From Candidatus Iainarchaeum sp. (GTDB taxonomy: Archaea > Iainarchaeota > Iainarchaeia > Iainarchaeales > DTGL01), in assembly GCA_026413945.1 (NCBI GenBank), contig JAOAJX010000001.1:1-64000 (forward strand): a stretch of 64,000 nucleotides of DNA, given 5' to 3'. Positions 32,273 to 40,221 of this stretch are shown one piece after another (position 1 is the stretch's first letter; the number at the start of each line of letters is the position of its first letter). A program made the position numbers and the translations under genes. Under the pieces are notes generated by a model that saw only the letters and a list, made by a program, of their open reading frames with translations, made no database searches and was not told where the DNA came from.

Positions 32273-34360
32273 ATGCCTGAGACAGATGAAAAAAGGCGAG
32301 CAATTATACTTGATTCTGTAAAAAAGTTAATTAGTCTCGACTTATCAGACGATGAAATAATAAAAAACCTAAGAGATGTGGGTATAAACGAAAAAGAGGC
32401 AAAAGAACTCATAGCACAAGCGAAAGCTGAAGGTACTGAAACAAAAGCAAAAGTGCCTTCTGAAAACAGAGCTGGAAGGGATTTTCCGAGCGGCTTTGAG
32501 GGTAAAGCGGTTGAATTATGGCAAAATGCAGTAATAAACATGGTTAATAAGAAAATTGATGAAAAAACAGCGGCTCAATTTGAAGCTGAGAAAAACAAGT
32601 TTATTGCACTAATTGACTCAAAGATAGTGTTTACAACCCAAAAAGTGATGAGTGACATAGAGCAAAGGCAAAAAGAGATGGAAGAGATATTAACTGCTAA
32701 AATTAACGAGATTAAAACAATTGCTGAAAAGCACAACCAAGTAGTCGAGGAATTAAAAGAAGCAATTGCAGATAAAGATAAGTTTTTAGAAGACTTAAAT
32801 GAAGCAAAAAAGAATGTTGACAAAGCGAAGGAAGAAGCTGAAATGCTAAAAGAATCCATTGAAAAAGACGTTAAAGAGCGCATAGCAGAGATGATGAAAG
32901 AAATTGATGAAAAAAGCGAAAAGATGGCGAGGGAGCTATCATCAGTTACGTTAAATAAAGTAAATAAACTTGAGGGCGACCTCGCAAGTATGAGATATAG
33001 CATAAAGAAAGTCAGTGAAGATGCTAGGGCAGAACTCGAGAATGCTGCAACGGATATAAAAGCAAGGATTACAAAGGATATAAACCAGCTGATGGAGAAA
33101 AAGGTTGGTGAAGCCGGACAGGAAATAAATGTAATAAAGCAGACACTTGTAACAGAAGTAGAAGATGCTTTAGCGAAGTCGAGAATGGATACTAAGCAAT
33201 TCTTGAGAAAAGCGCAACAAGAGGTAAGCCGTCTAGATACTCGTGTTGTTAAAACACTTGAGCTTGAATCTGAAGTTATAGAGGACCTTCTCAAAGAAGC
33301 TGCAAACCACATAGAAAGCATGAAAATATCTACAAGAGACGAACTTGTAGCCGAAATAAACAAGCATCTTGAGGAGCTTGAGGCGCTTAAGAGAGACATA
33401 AATCCGGAGGCAATAAAGGCAAAGATGACTGAATTAGAGCAGATGAGAAAGCAAATACCAAAAGACATTGAGCAAATCGCTAAAGATAAGCTGGGTTCAC
33501 TCGAAAAGGAATACACTGCAAGAATAAGCGCTAAAATTTCAGAGATAGAATCAAAGATGGCTGAAACAGAGGACGTAGTTGAAGAGATTGTGCATTCTGC
33601 AGATCTTAAAGCAAAGGAGCTTGAAAAGCTTGATGAAGTGTTAAATACTAAAACTATTTCGCACATAAACCAAATGGAAAAAGATTACAAAAGCAGGATG
33701 AATGAGCTTACAAAGGATATTGAGGCAGCAAAAAAGAATTATTCGAAACTCATAGAAGATACAAGTAAACTAAAGGAAGAGCTTGCAGCTGCAAAGGTAG
33801 AACTAGAAAATGAGGCAAAATCGAATAAAGAGTTCTTGCTTGCAGCAATTGATAAGATAAGGGCTGAAGAAAAAGCAAGAGTCGAAGAGTTCATAAATGG
33901 CATAGAAAGCGGAATAATCAAAAGATGTGAGAGAGTCCTTAAAGGGTTTGAAGGATACACAACTATGGATCTAAATAGGTTGAAGCAAACCATAGTTAGA
34001 GAGTCATTAAAAGAGATGCAAAAGGAGCTTGAAGACAAAAAAGAGGAATTTGAAAAAGAGATGAAAGATTTGCAGCAAAAAATAAGCAAAGAGGCAGCAA
34101 GCCTAGATCTTGAGAAAGTAAAGAGTGAAGTTGAGGCAGTAACTGTTTTTAGGGAGCAGTTTGTTAAAGTGCTTGATGGGCATATTGAAAAGTTCAATGA
34201 GAAAATACAAAAATTCAACGAAACTGTAAACCAGATGGATGCGCAATATAAGGAAAGAGTAAAGTTGATTGATGAAAAAATAGAAGAGCTGAATAAATTT
34301 GAGAAGAACTTTGCAAAAATTATTGGTTTAAGCTTAGATACTCTTGTTGAGAAAAAATAG
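32273..34360 (+). CDS. Large cytoplasmic coiled-coil protein (695 aa), function unknown
   Basis: The first 50 residues form a small helical, UBA-like module (KKLISLDLSDDEIIKNLRDVGINEKEAKELI), a motif seen at the start of many archaeal proteins. From about residue 85 to the end it is almost continuous heptad-like coiled coil, rich in Lys/Glu/Ala/Met and without Walker motifs or membrane helices. It is therefore not an SMC/Rad50 ATPase but could be a filament or scaffold. It has its own promoter (TTTTTATATTTG about 40 nt upstream). The long antisense ORFs opposite it are shadows of its repetitive codons. Confidence 0.88.
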   Translation: MPETDEKRRAIILDSVKKLISLDLSDDEIIKNLRDVGINEKEAKELIAQAKAEGTETKAKVPSENRAGRDFPSGFEGKAVELWQNAVINMVNKKIDEKTAAQFEAEKNKFIALIDSKIVFTTQKVMSDIEQRQKEMEEILTAKINEIKTIAEKHNQVVEELKEAIADKDKFLEDLNEAKKNVDKAKEEAEMLKESIEKDVKERIAEMMKEIDEKSEKMARELSSVTLNKVNKLEGDLASMRYSIKKVSEDARAELENAATDIKARITKDINQLMEKKVGEAGQEINVIKQTLVTEVEDALAKSRMDTKQFLRKAQQEVSRLDTRVVKTLELESEVIEDLLKEAANHIESMKISTRDELVAEINKHLEELEALKRDINPEAIKAKMTELEQMRKQIPKDIEQIAKDKLGSLEKEYTARISAKISEIESKMAETEDVVEEIVHSADLKAKELEKLDEVLNTKTISHINQMEKDYKSRMNELTKDIEAAKKNYSKLIEDTSKLKEELAAAKVELENEAKSNKEFLLAAIDKIRAEEKARVEEFINGIESGIIKRCERVLKGFEGYTTMDLNRLKQTIVRESLKEMQKELEDKKEEFEKEMKDLQQKISKEAASLDLEKVKSEVEAVTVFREQFVKVLDGHIEKFNEKIQKFNETVNQMDAQYKERVKLIDEKIEELNKFEKNFAKIIGLSLDTLVEKK

Positions 34361-34433
34361 TGGGCCTGGGCAGAATTGAACTGCCGACCTCCTCCGTGTC
34401 AGGGAGGTGTCATAGCCACTAGACCACAGGCCC
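34361..34433 (-). tRNA. tRNA-Val(GAC)
   Basis: The acceptor is GGGCCTG/CAGGCCC, discriminator A. The anticodon arm is CCTCC-CTGACAC-GGAGG, anticodon GAC. The T arm is GGCAG-TTCAATT-CTGCC. There is no intron and CCA is not encoded. Its 3' end directly abuts the stop codon of the convergent coiled-coil gene. Confidence 0.95.
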
Positions 34434-34485
34434 TTAAAATGATTTTGATGCACAACTAATTAAAAACTTGTCACAGTTAGAAAAA

Positions 34486-35481
34486 CTAATTCTTCAATAT
34501 ACTTAGTTTCTTGCAAGTATCGCATATTTCTTTAGTGCTTGGCTCACCACATTTTTTGCATTTGTTTAGCTCAATTCCTGATAAGATTTTCAATGAGATG
34601 AACTTTACTCTTAATTGAATATAGAAATTCCAAAGGGAATATTTTGTGCCGGGATAATGTTCTTCAAGTTCGTTCAGTATCTTCCTGTAAATGTTCCTCT
34701 TAGCTTTTGCTCTGAAAGGGCAGCAGCTTCCGGAGTAGTGTTCTATACCAACGTAGTTAGCATAGAGAAAAATCTCAGCTTCTGGTATCTCGCAGAGGGG
34801 TTTTACTCTTTGTACCAAATCAGGTATCTGCTTCACACCTGCTAGTGGGCCTGAGCGAAAAAATCTAGCAATATCATTGTCGCATGCATTCATTAGTATG
34901 CTTTGCAACTCATCATCGAGATTGTGCCCAGTAATAAGCTTGTCTGCACTGAGTTTTTTTGCATATCTGTTCATTAAAGTCCTTCGCATCGTTCCACAGA
35001 AAGAGCACATAGATCCGAAGTTTTTTTTGGTTTTACTTATTTTCTTGCTGATATGGCTCATCCCAATACCAAATTCGGTTTTAAAACTAACATGCTTATA
35101 TGGAATACGCCACTTTTTGCAGTTTTTCATGGCTATTTTTAATGCCTTATCTCTGTAACCTGAAATGCCTTCGTCTATTAAAAGAGCTGTTATCTTGTTT
35201 TGTTTGCCAAAGTATTTTTTGGTGAGGTAAAGTGCTGTGAGAGAGTCCTTTCCCCCGCTGACAGCAACCAAAAGATGCTCACCTTTTCTTATTAGAGAAT
35301 ATTTTCTTATGGTTTTTCTAAACCTTTTCTCGATGAGTTGTATGAAGTGCTTATCACAAAACTTTTGCGGCCCATAAGGGAGATAAACAGAGGCAGGCTT
35401 ATTGCATTTAATGCATTTATCGCCTTTTTTTAAACCACATTTGAGATTTTTTGCCATTATGAAAGGCATCTCACAGCCCAT
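34486..35481 (-). CDS. ncsA: tRNA 2-thiouridine synthetase, NcsA/TtuA family
   Basis: This adenylating tRNA thiolase is related to Ncs6/CTU1. An N-terminal zinc finger (CIKCNKP...FCDKHF) is followed by the PP-loop AVSGGKDSLTALYL, the Fe-S/catalytic CSFCGTMRR, LITGHNLDDELQS and SCCPFRAKAKR. A C-terminal zinc ribbon (CKKCGEP...CDTCKKL) completes the TIGR00269 architecture. Archaeal sulfur transfer uses a ubiquitin-like carrier, and a JAMM protease is encoded 4 kb away. The exact start among the first Mets is uncertain. It is divergent from L15e. Confidence 0.9.
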   Translation of the reverse strand: MGCEMPFIMAKNLKCGLKKGDKCIKCNKPASVYLPYGPQKFCDKHFIQLIEKRFRKTIRKYSLIRKGEHLLVAVSGGKDSLTALYLTKKYFGKQNKITALLIDEGISGYRDKALKIAMKNCKKWRIPYKHVSFKTEFGIGMSHISKKISKTKKNFGSMCSFCGTMRRTLMNRYAKKLSADKLITGHNLDDELQSILMNACDNDIARFFRSGPLAGVKQIPDLVQRVKPLCEIPEAEIFLYANYVGIEHYSGSCCPFRAKAKRNIYRKILNELEEHYPGTKYSLWNFYIQLRVKFISLKILSGIELNKCKKCGEPSTKEICDTCKKLSILKN

Positions 35482-35556
35482 ACCAAAACCTTTAAATTAA
35501 TTCCTCAGGAGAAATAATTAAATTAAGAATCTCGTTTTTGTTTTCTGGTGATTTGT

Positions 35557-36111
35557 TTGAGTGCAAGAAAGCAAATAGCAGATACAATTAGGAAAGAGCA
35601 CAAGGAAGAAAGGGGTCTTTATAATTATAAAGCGATTAAAAAGAGCAAGATATTAGAATATAGAAAAACAGAAGAATCTGTAAAAAGATTAGATAAGCCA
35701 TCAAACTTACCCAGGGCAAAAAGCTTAGGTTATAAAGCAAAAAAGGGTTTTTTGGTTGTAAGAGTTAGGGTGAGGCGTGGTGGCGGTGCTCATAAAAGAC
35801 CTCGCTCTGGCAGAAGGCCTAAGCGTATGGGTGTTAACAAGCTGACGAGAAATATAAGCAAACAGCGCATTGCTGAGCTGCGTGCAAGCAGCAAGTTCCC
35901 AAATTGTGAGGTTCTTAACTCTTATTATGTAGGCGAAGATGGGAAGCATAAATATTATGAGGTAATTCTGGTAGATAGAAATGCACCAGAAATTAAAGCT
36001 GACAAAGACATTTGCTGGATATGTTGCCAAAAAAACCGCGGAAGGGCTGAAAGAGGCCTTACGAGCAAAGCTAAAAAAGAGAGACGCGGCAAAAGAAAGA
36101 AAGGCAAATGA
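35557..36111 (+). CDS. rpl15e: Ribosomal protein L15e
   Basis: This 50S protein is shared by archaea and eukaryotes. Characteristic segments are RLDKPSNLPRAKSLGYKAKKGF, VRVRVRRGGGAHKRPRSGRRPKRMG, YYEVILVDRNAPEI and a basic C-terminus (GLTSKAKKERRGKRKKGK). I place the start at the TTG at 35557, four bases after GGTGAT; the ORF-track start at 35548 overlaps that site. The N-terminus (MSARKQIADTIRKEHKEE) differs from the common MYKYIREAWK type. It heads a long plus-strand run of genes. Confidence 0.95.
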   Translation: MSARKQIADTIRKEHKEERGLYNYKAIKKSKILEYRKTEESVKRLDKPSNLPRAKSLGYKAKKGFLVVRVRVRRGGGAHKRPRSGRRPKRMGVNKLTRNISKQRIAELRASSKFPNCEVLNSYYVGEDGKHKYYEVILVDRNAPEIKADKDICWICCQKNRGRAERGLTSKAKKERRGKRKKGK

Positions 36112-36167
36112 GGCGCCAAAAAGCAAATGCACTTTAAGAAAAAGTTTTTTTAAGAGCTGGTGCAAAA

Positions 36168-37256
36168 ATGTTTGTTAAATTTGGAAAAACTAAAAAATGG
36201 TTTACTGCGAGCTGGCTTAAAAATTCAGATGTGAAGATGATTGACCAAAGGCTTCTCCCATTCGAATTTAAAGTGATAACACTTAAAAACCATAAAGAAA
36301 CTGCTTTCGCTATCAAGGACATGGCTATTAGGGGAGCTGGTTCTATAGGTGCAGCAGCGGCATTTGCTTGTGCACAAGCAGTGCTTGAATGCAAAAATGA
36401 GAGGGGCTGGGAGGAAAAAGTTTCGGCTTCTTTTGAGACAATTGCAAAAACAAGGCCTACAGCAAGAGATCTTTTTTATGCTATTGAGCGCTTAAGAAAA
36501 AAGATTTTTGGAAAAAATCTGCAAGAAGCCAAAGTTTTAGCAATCAAAGAAGCAATAATGATTGGAAAAGAATATGAGCAAAATGGAAAATTAATAGGGC
36601 GACATGGTCTAAAATTAATAAAAGAGGGCTCCAGAATTTTAACGCATTGCAATGCTGGTTGGTTAGCACTTCACGATTGGGGCTCTGCACTTGCACCACT
36701 TTATTTTGCCAAGCGCGAGGGTAGAAAATTTTTTGTTTTTGTGGATGAAACAAGGCCAAGGCTTCAGGGCGCCAAGCTAACATCTTGGGAGCTCCTAAAT
36801 GAAGGGATCAAGCATAAAATAATAGTAGACAATGCTGCTGGCTTTTTCATGCAACAAGGCAAAATTGACCTTTGCATAGTAGGGGCTGACAGAATTGCAG
36901 CAAATGGTGATTTTGCTAATAAAATTGGCACATATGAAAAGGCGATTGCTGCAAAAGAAAATGGAATACCTTTCTATGTTGCAGCACCTAAGAGCACATT
37001 TGACCTTGAATGTAAAAATGGAAGAAAGATTGAGATAGAGGAAAGAGCTGATGAAGAAGTACTTTTTGTGAATGGATTTGATAGCACACACAGGAAAATA
37101 AGGGTTGCCCCTTTTGAAGCTAAAGCCACTAATCCGGCTTTTGATATTACTCCGGCAAAGTACTTGAGTGGCATAATAACGGAAAGAGGCATAATTAAGC
37201 CGAAGAAAAGCTACATAAAAAAGGTGTTGATGGTTGAAAACAGATCTTGTGCCTAG
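36168..37256 (+). CDS. mtnA: S-methyl-5-thioribose-1-phosphate isomerase (MtnA/eIF2B-like)
   Basis: The enzyme interconverts 5-methylthioribose-1-phosphate and 5-methylthioribulose-1-phosphate in methionine salvage. It shows AIRGAGSIGAAAAF, the catalytic Cys in LTHCNAGW, DETRPRLQGAKLTSWEL and the catalytic Asp in VGADRIAANGDFANKIGTY. These favour MtnA over ribose-1,5-bisphosphate isomerase, though paralogue assignment by eye is imperfect. GGTG precedes the ATG. No other methionine-salvage gene is in the window. Confidence 0.87.
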   Translation: MFVKFGKTKKWFTASWLKNSDVKMIDQRLLPFEFKVITLKNHKETAFAIKDMAIRGAGSIGAAAAFACAQAVLECKNERGWEEKVSASFETIAKTRPTARDLFYAIERLRKKIFGKNLQEAKVLAIKEAIMIGKEYEQNGKLIGRHGLKLIKEGSRILTHCNAGWLALHDWGSALAPLYFAKREGRKFFVFVDETRPRLQGAKLTSWELLNEGIKHKIIVDNAAGFFMQQGKIDLCIVGADRIAANGDFANKIGTYEKAIAAKENGIPFYVAAPKSTFDLECKNGRKIEIEERADEEVLFVNGFDSTHRKIRVAPFEAKATNPAFDITPAKYLSGIITERGIIKPKKSYIKKVLMVENRSCA

Positions 37257-37767
37257 CGAGGAAGAGTGCCTTAAATTGCTAAAATTGCAAAATGTACCTG
37301 AAAACATAATAAGGCACTCAATTAAGGTTAAGGAGCTTGCCATTGAAATATGTAATTCGTTAAAGGACCGTGGCATAAAAATCAACGAAAAGCTTGTCGT
37401 TGCTGGGGCGCTATTACATGACTTAGATAAAGCAGAGACTTTAGATTCTGAAAAAAAAGGCCATGGAAAAGTTGCCGCGGAAGAGCTTGAGAAGCTTGGT
37501 ATGAAAAGTGTTTCTGAAATTGTAAGAAAACATCTCTTGGAGAATATTCTTTACGGCGAGTTAAAGACAATTGAAGAGAAAATAATATTTTATGCGGACA
37601 AAAGGGTTCAGGATGATAAATTAGTAAGTTTAGATGAGAGATTTAAATACTTTAAAGAAAGATATGGTTTAAAAGACAGTTCAATTATGAAAATTATATG
37701 CGAAAGCTATCCCAAGGTTGTTGAACTCGAAAAGGAGTTGATTGGTTGGAGAAAAAGCTCAAGCTAG
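37234..37767 (+). CDS. HD-domain phosphohydrolase
   Basis: Metal-binding residues of the HD superfamily are visible: H in IIRHSIKVKELA, the HD pair in GALLHDLDKAE, and a later D in FYADKRVQDDKL. This arrangement resembles small archaeal HD hydrolases of the HDIG/YqeK-like group. The substrate is unknown (nucleotide or phosphoester). The start is TTG at 37234 within the mtnA 3' end, preceded by GGTG, and its own end overlaps the next gene by 22 bp, so the three are translated as a set. Confidence 0.85.
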   Translation: MKTDLVPSEEECLKLLKLQNVPENIIRHSIKVKELAIEICNSLKDRGIKINEKLVVAGALLHDLDKAETLDSEKKGHGKVAAEELEKLGMKSVSEIVRKHLLENILYGELKTIEEKIIFYADKRVQDDKLVSLDERFKYFKERYGLKDSSIMKIICESYPKVVELEKELIGWRKSSS

Positions 37768-38276
37768 TGCTTGTTCTTTTAATTTTGCTTTGTGCATTGG
37801 TAGCTGGAGGTATACTTAGCGAAATTTTTGGCAACCAATACTTAATCTTTCATATGGCAGTGTGCATTATAGCATTTTTTACAACTCTTCTTTTACTTAA
37901 AAGGGAAGTTGGCAATGACTTTTCGAGGTACGCAATATACTTTGTGCTTATGCTTGCACTGATTATTTACGCTTTGTTTGCAGTTCTTTCATTAAAGGAA
38001 AATCTAATGGATTTCAGACCGGTGCTTCTAGTGATAATGAGTCTTATAGCTGTAAATCTTATTTTCAGATCCTTTTTTGCGAAGAGCTTTGTTGAGGGAA
38101 AAGTGCTTCTCTGCGATGGCGAATTTGCCGCAGTTGAAGTGCCATTTGATCTTTTTGCGGCCGTAAACCCTGGAAAATATGTGGTGAAATGCGAAAAGAA
38201 TTTCAGAAAAGGAGATGTTGTAAAGGTAAAGATAAGAAAAGGTTTTTTCATAAGAATTCCTGAAAAGGTAATCTGA
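37746..38276 (+). CDS. Membrane protein with C-terminal beta domain (DUF2101-like)
   Basis: Four hydrophobic helices fill residues 1-115. A small soluble beta-rich domain follows (VEGKVLLCDGEFAAVEVPFD through RKGDVVKVKIRKGFF), similar in layout to archaeal DUF2101 proteins and NfeD-like OB domains. The start is TTG, with GGAG ten bases before it, inside the HD gene's 3' end. The function is unknown. The family call rests on layout and motif resemblance. Confidence 0.65.
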   Translation: MEKKLKLVLVLLILLCALVAGGILSEIFGNQYLIFHMAVCIIAFFTTLLLLKREVGNDFSRYAIYFVLMLALIIYALFAVLSLKENLMDFRPVLLVIMSLIAVNLIFRSFFAKSFVEGKVLLCDGEFAAVEVPFDLFAAVNPGKYVVKCEKNFRKGDVVKVKIRKGFFIRIPEKVI

Positions 38277-38319
38277 GAAGCGATATAATAAAATATTTTT
38301 GTTTTAAGAATAATATTTA

Positions 38320-38682
38320 ATGCTGCTAAGGGAATGCTTATTGAGAAGGATTGCGCTTTTATGCGCTGCTGTCGGCATTATTCTGCTATTTGTGTATTCT
38401 AGTATTGACTCTCCAAAGAGGACAAAAATATCTGAAGTAAAGATAAGTAGCATCGGGGATAAAGTGGAGATAGATGCTATTGTATCTTCAAGCAAGGTTT
38501 CAGGAAATGTCCTAATCTTCGAGCTTGATGATGGAGACAAAATAACTAGTGTTTTTTTCAATCCTAGGATTGAACAAAAAATTATTTTGAGAAAAGGCAA
38601 CTTCGTACGAGTATCTGGAAGAATAGCTGAATATAGGGGCAATCTAGAAATAGTCGCTGAAAAGGTGTTGCTCATTGATTGA
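38320..38682 (+). CDS. Membrane-anchored OB-fold protein
   Basis: One N-terminal hydrophobic helix (IALLCAAVGIILLFVY) is followed by an OB-fold nucleic-acid-binding-type domain (KVEIDAIVSSSKVSGNVLIFELDDGDKITSVFF through VRVSGRIAEYRGNLEIVAEKV). Such tRNA_anti-like domains bind single-stranded nucleic acid in some proteins, but here the domain may face outside. The gene overlaps the next by 8 bp. No precise function can be given. Confidence 0.7.
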   Translation: MLLRECLLRRIALLCAAVGIILLFVYSSIDSPKRTKISEVKISSIGDKVEIDAIVSSSKVSGNVLIFELDDGDKITSVFFNPRIEQKIILRKGNFVRVSGRIAEYRGNLEIVAEKVLLID

Positions 38683-39856
38683 GCTTCTCTTTTGGATTCT
38701 TGCAGGTTGTTGCTGTGGCATCATAACAGGTACATTGCCAGGCCTTCATGTAAATACACTAGCATTTTTACTCATGCTTGTTTTTGCAGACATGCCAATA
38801 GGTATTGCTGCATTTATTATTGCAATGGCTGTTACACATAGTTTTTATGATTTTATCCCAAGCATAGTCCTTGGGGTTCCGGATGAAGATAACTATTTAG
38901 CTATTCTGCCAGGTCACAGGTATTTTATCAAAGGACTAGCTTATAAAGCAATAATGCTTACAGCTCTCGGTGGTTTATTTGGAACAATTATTCTTTTGAT
39001 ATTTATGCCCTTGTTTGTTGGCTTTTTGTTATATGCAAAAGAATATTTGCCATTTTTAATACCGTGGATACTTATTTTTGTACTAATTTTGGTTGTTCTG
39101 GCATCAAAACAAAGGGCAAAAACTGCTTTTGTAATGGGAATGTCTGCACTTCTTGGAATAGCCGTTCTTACTAATATGTCAATGAAAAATGGTGTAATGG
39201 CAATTGTTTTGGGCTTTTTTTCTATGAGTATCCTTTTGCTTTCAATATTAAATAGGGTAGATTTTAAAAAACAAAAACTTAGGATGGGAAAAGTGGTTAC
39301 TAAAAACGTCTTGAAAGGCTCTTTACTTGCAGTGCTTGGCTCAGCCATTGTTTCAGTGTTGCCGAGCATGGGGCCTAACCACGCAGCATTTATATTGAGA
39401 AAAATTTTTGGTAAAATTAAGACAGAAGCATACATGGTTATGATCGGCGGCATAAATACATGTAACCTTCTATTTTCTCTTTTTGTTCTGCAGATGCTCG
39501 GTAAGACAAGGACTGGTGTTGCCATTGCGTTAAGATCATTTGTAGAGAACAATCAGAACACATTCATTCTTTTTGCAGGGATTGGTTTGGTTTCGGCATC
39601 CTTTTCAGTTATAAGTATAATTTTTTTCGCAAAAGTCATAATAAATAATTTAATAAATGTATCTTACAGAAGGTTAAATGCAGTGACATTTATTGGAATA
39701 TGTTCTTTTATACTTTTATTTGGGGGATTTTTGGAACTTATTGTTTCGCTTGTTGCTTGTGCACTAGGTATTTATGCGTCTACATCGAAGGTTGCAAGAA
39801 GTAGTTGCATGGCTTTTTTAATTATACCCACTATTATGATTTATTTGGGCCTTTAA
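38675..39856 (+). CDS. TctA-family integral membrane permease-like protein
   Basis: It is a polytopic membrane protein of about ten helices with the TctA/DUF112 N-terminal signature GIITGTLPGLHVNT and a second similar re-entrant segment (VLPSMGPNHAAFIL) in the other half. In bacteria TctA is the large permease of tripartite tricarboxylate transporters. Archaeal stand-alone members lack TctB/TctC, as here, so the substrate is unknown. The start is TTG at 38675, preceded by GGTG. The stop overlaps the start of the JAMM gene by one base. Confidence 0.87.
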   Translation: MIELLFWILAGCCCGIITGTLPGLHVNTLAFLLMLVFADMPIGIAAFIIAMAVTHSFYDFIPSIVLGVPDEDNYLAILPGHRYFIKGLAYKAIMLTALGGLFGTIILLIFMPLFVGFLLYAKEYLPFLIPWILIFVLILVVLASKQRAKTAFVMGMSALLGIAVLTNMSMKNGVMAIVLGFFSMSILLLSILNRVDFKKQKLRMGKVVTKNVLKGSLLAVLGSAIVSVLPSMGPNHAAFILRKIFGKIKTEAYMVMIGGINTCNLLFSLFVLQMLGKTRTGVAIALRSFVENNQNTFILFAGIGLVSASFSVISIIFFAKVIINNLINVSYRRLNAVTFIGICSFILLFGGFLELIVSLVACALGIYASTSKVARSSCMAFLIIPTIMIYLGL

Positions 39857-40221
39857 TGCTGAAAATAAAGAGGAGTTTGTTAGAATGTATTTCTGAAGCA
39901 GCAAAAAATACATACCCAAGAGAATTCTTTGCTTTGCTCGGAAGGTCAAAAAATGAGGTAATAGATGAGCTGATAGTTGTGCCTTCAGTGTACGGAAAAA
40001 CACATGTTTTGGTAAAGTCGCATCTAATCCCAATAGATTCAAAGATAGCTGGTTCAGTGCATTCGCATCCAGCCAACTCTTCAAAACCAAGTGCTGAAGA
40101 TATAGGTTCTTTTCCAATTTTTGGTGAAGTACATTTAATTATATCGTGGCCTTTTAGTATTGAAAATATAAAAGCATATGATGTTTTTGGTAAGGAGATT
40201 CATTGGGTGGTAGTTGAATGA
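39856..40221 (+). CDS. JAMM/MPN-domain metalloprotease-like protein
   Basis: The 121-residue protein is a minimal MPN domain. The JAMM zinc motif is visible in VHSHPANSSKPSAEDIGSF (HxH...S/P..D), with an upstream Glu in PREFFALLGR. Archaeal JAMM proteins cleave ubiquitin-like SAMP/sulfur-carrier conjugates or mature the carriers. NcsA, which depends on such carriers, lies 4 kb upstream on the other strand. The ATG at 39856 overlaps the permease stop (TAATG). The stop overlaps the iPGM start (ATGA). Confidence 0.9.
   Translation: MLKIKRSLLECISEAAKNTYPREFFALLGRSKNEVIDELIVVPSVYGKTHVLVKSHLIPIDSKIAGSVHSHPANSSKPSAEDIGSFPIFGEVHLIISWPFSIENIKAYDVFGKEIHWVVVE

Noticed and set aside
32575-33666. 363-aa antisense ORF (Ser/Leu/Phe-rich) opposite the coiled-coil gene
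   Set aside because: It mirrors the Lys/Glu/Ala codons of the real gene and has no signals or recognisable domain.
36115-36155. Possible terminator hairpin between L15e and mtnA (CTTTAAG...TTTTTTTAAG)
   Set aside because: The arms do not pair well, and the T-run alone inside a short intergenic gap is weak evidence.
36795-37385. 196-aa antisense ORF over mtnA and the HD gene
   Set aside because: It overlaps two clear enzyme genes with conserved motifs and has no initiation signals.
38941-39552. 203-aa antisense ORF inside the TctA-like permease gene
   Set aside because: The plus strand encodes a recognisable permease, and the antisense product has no family features.
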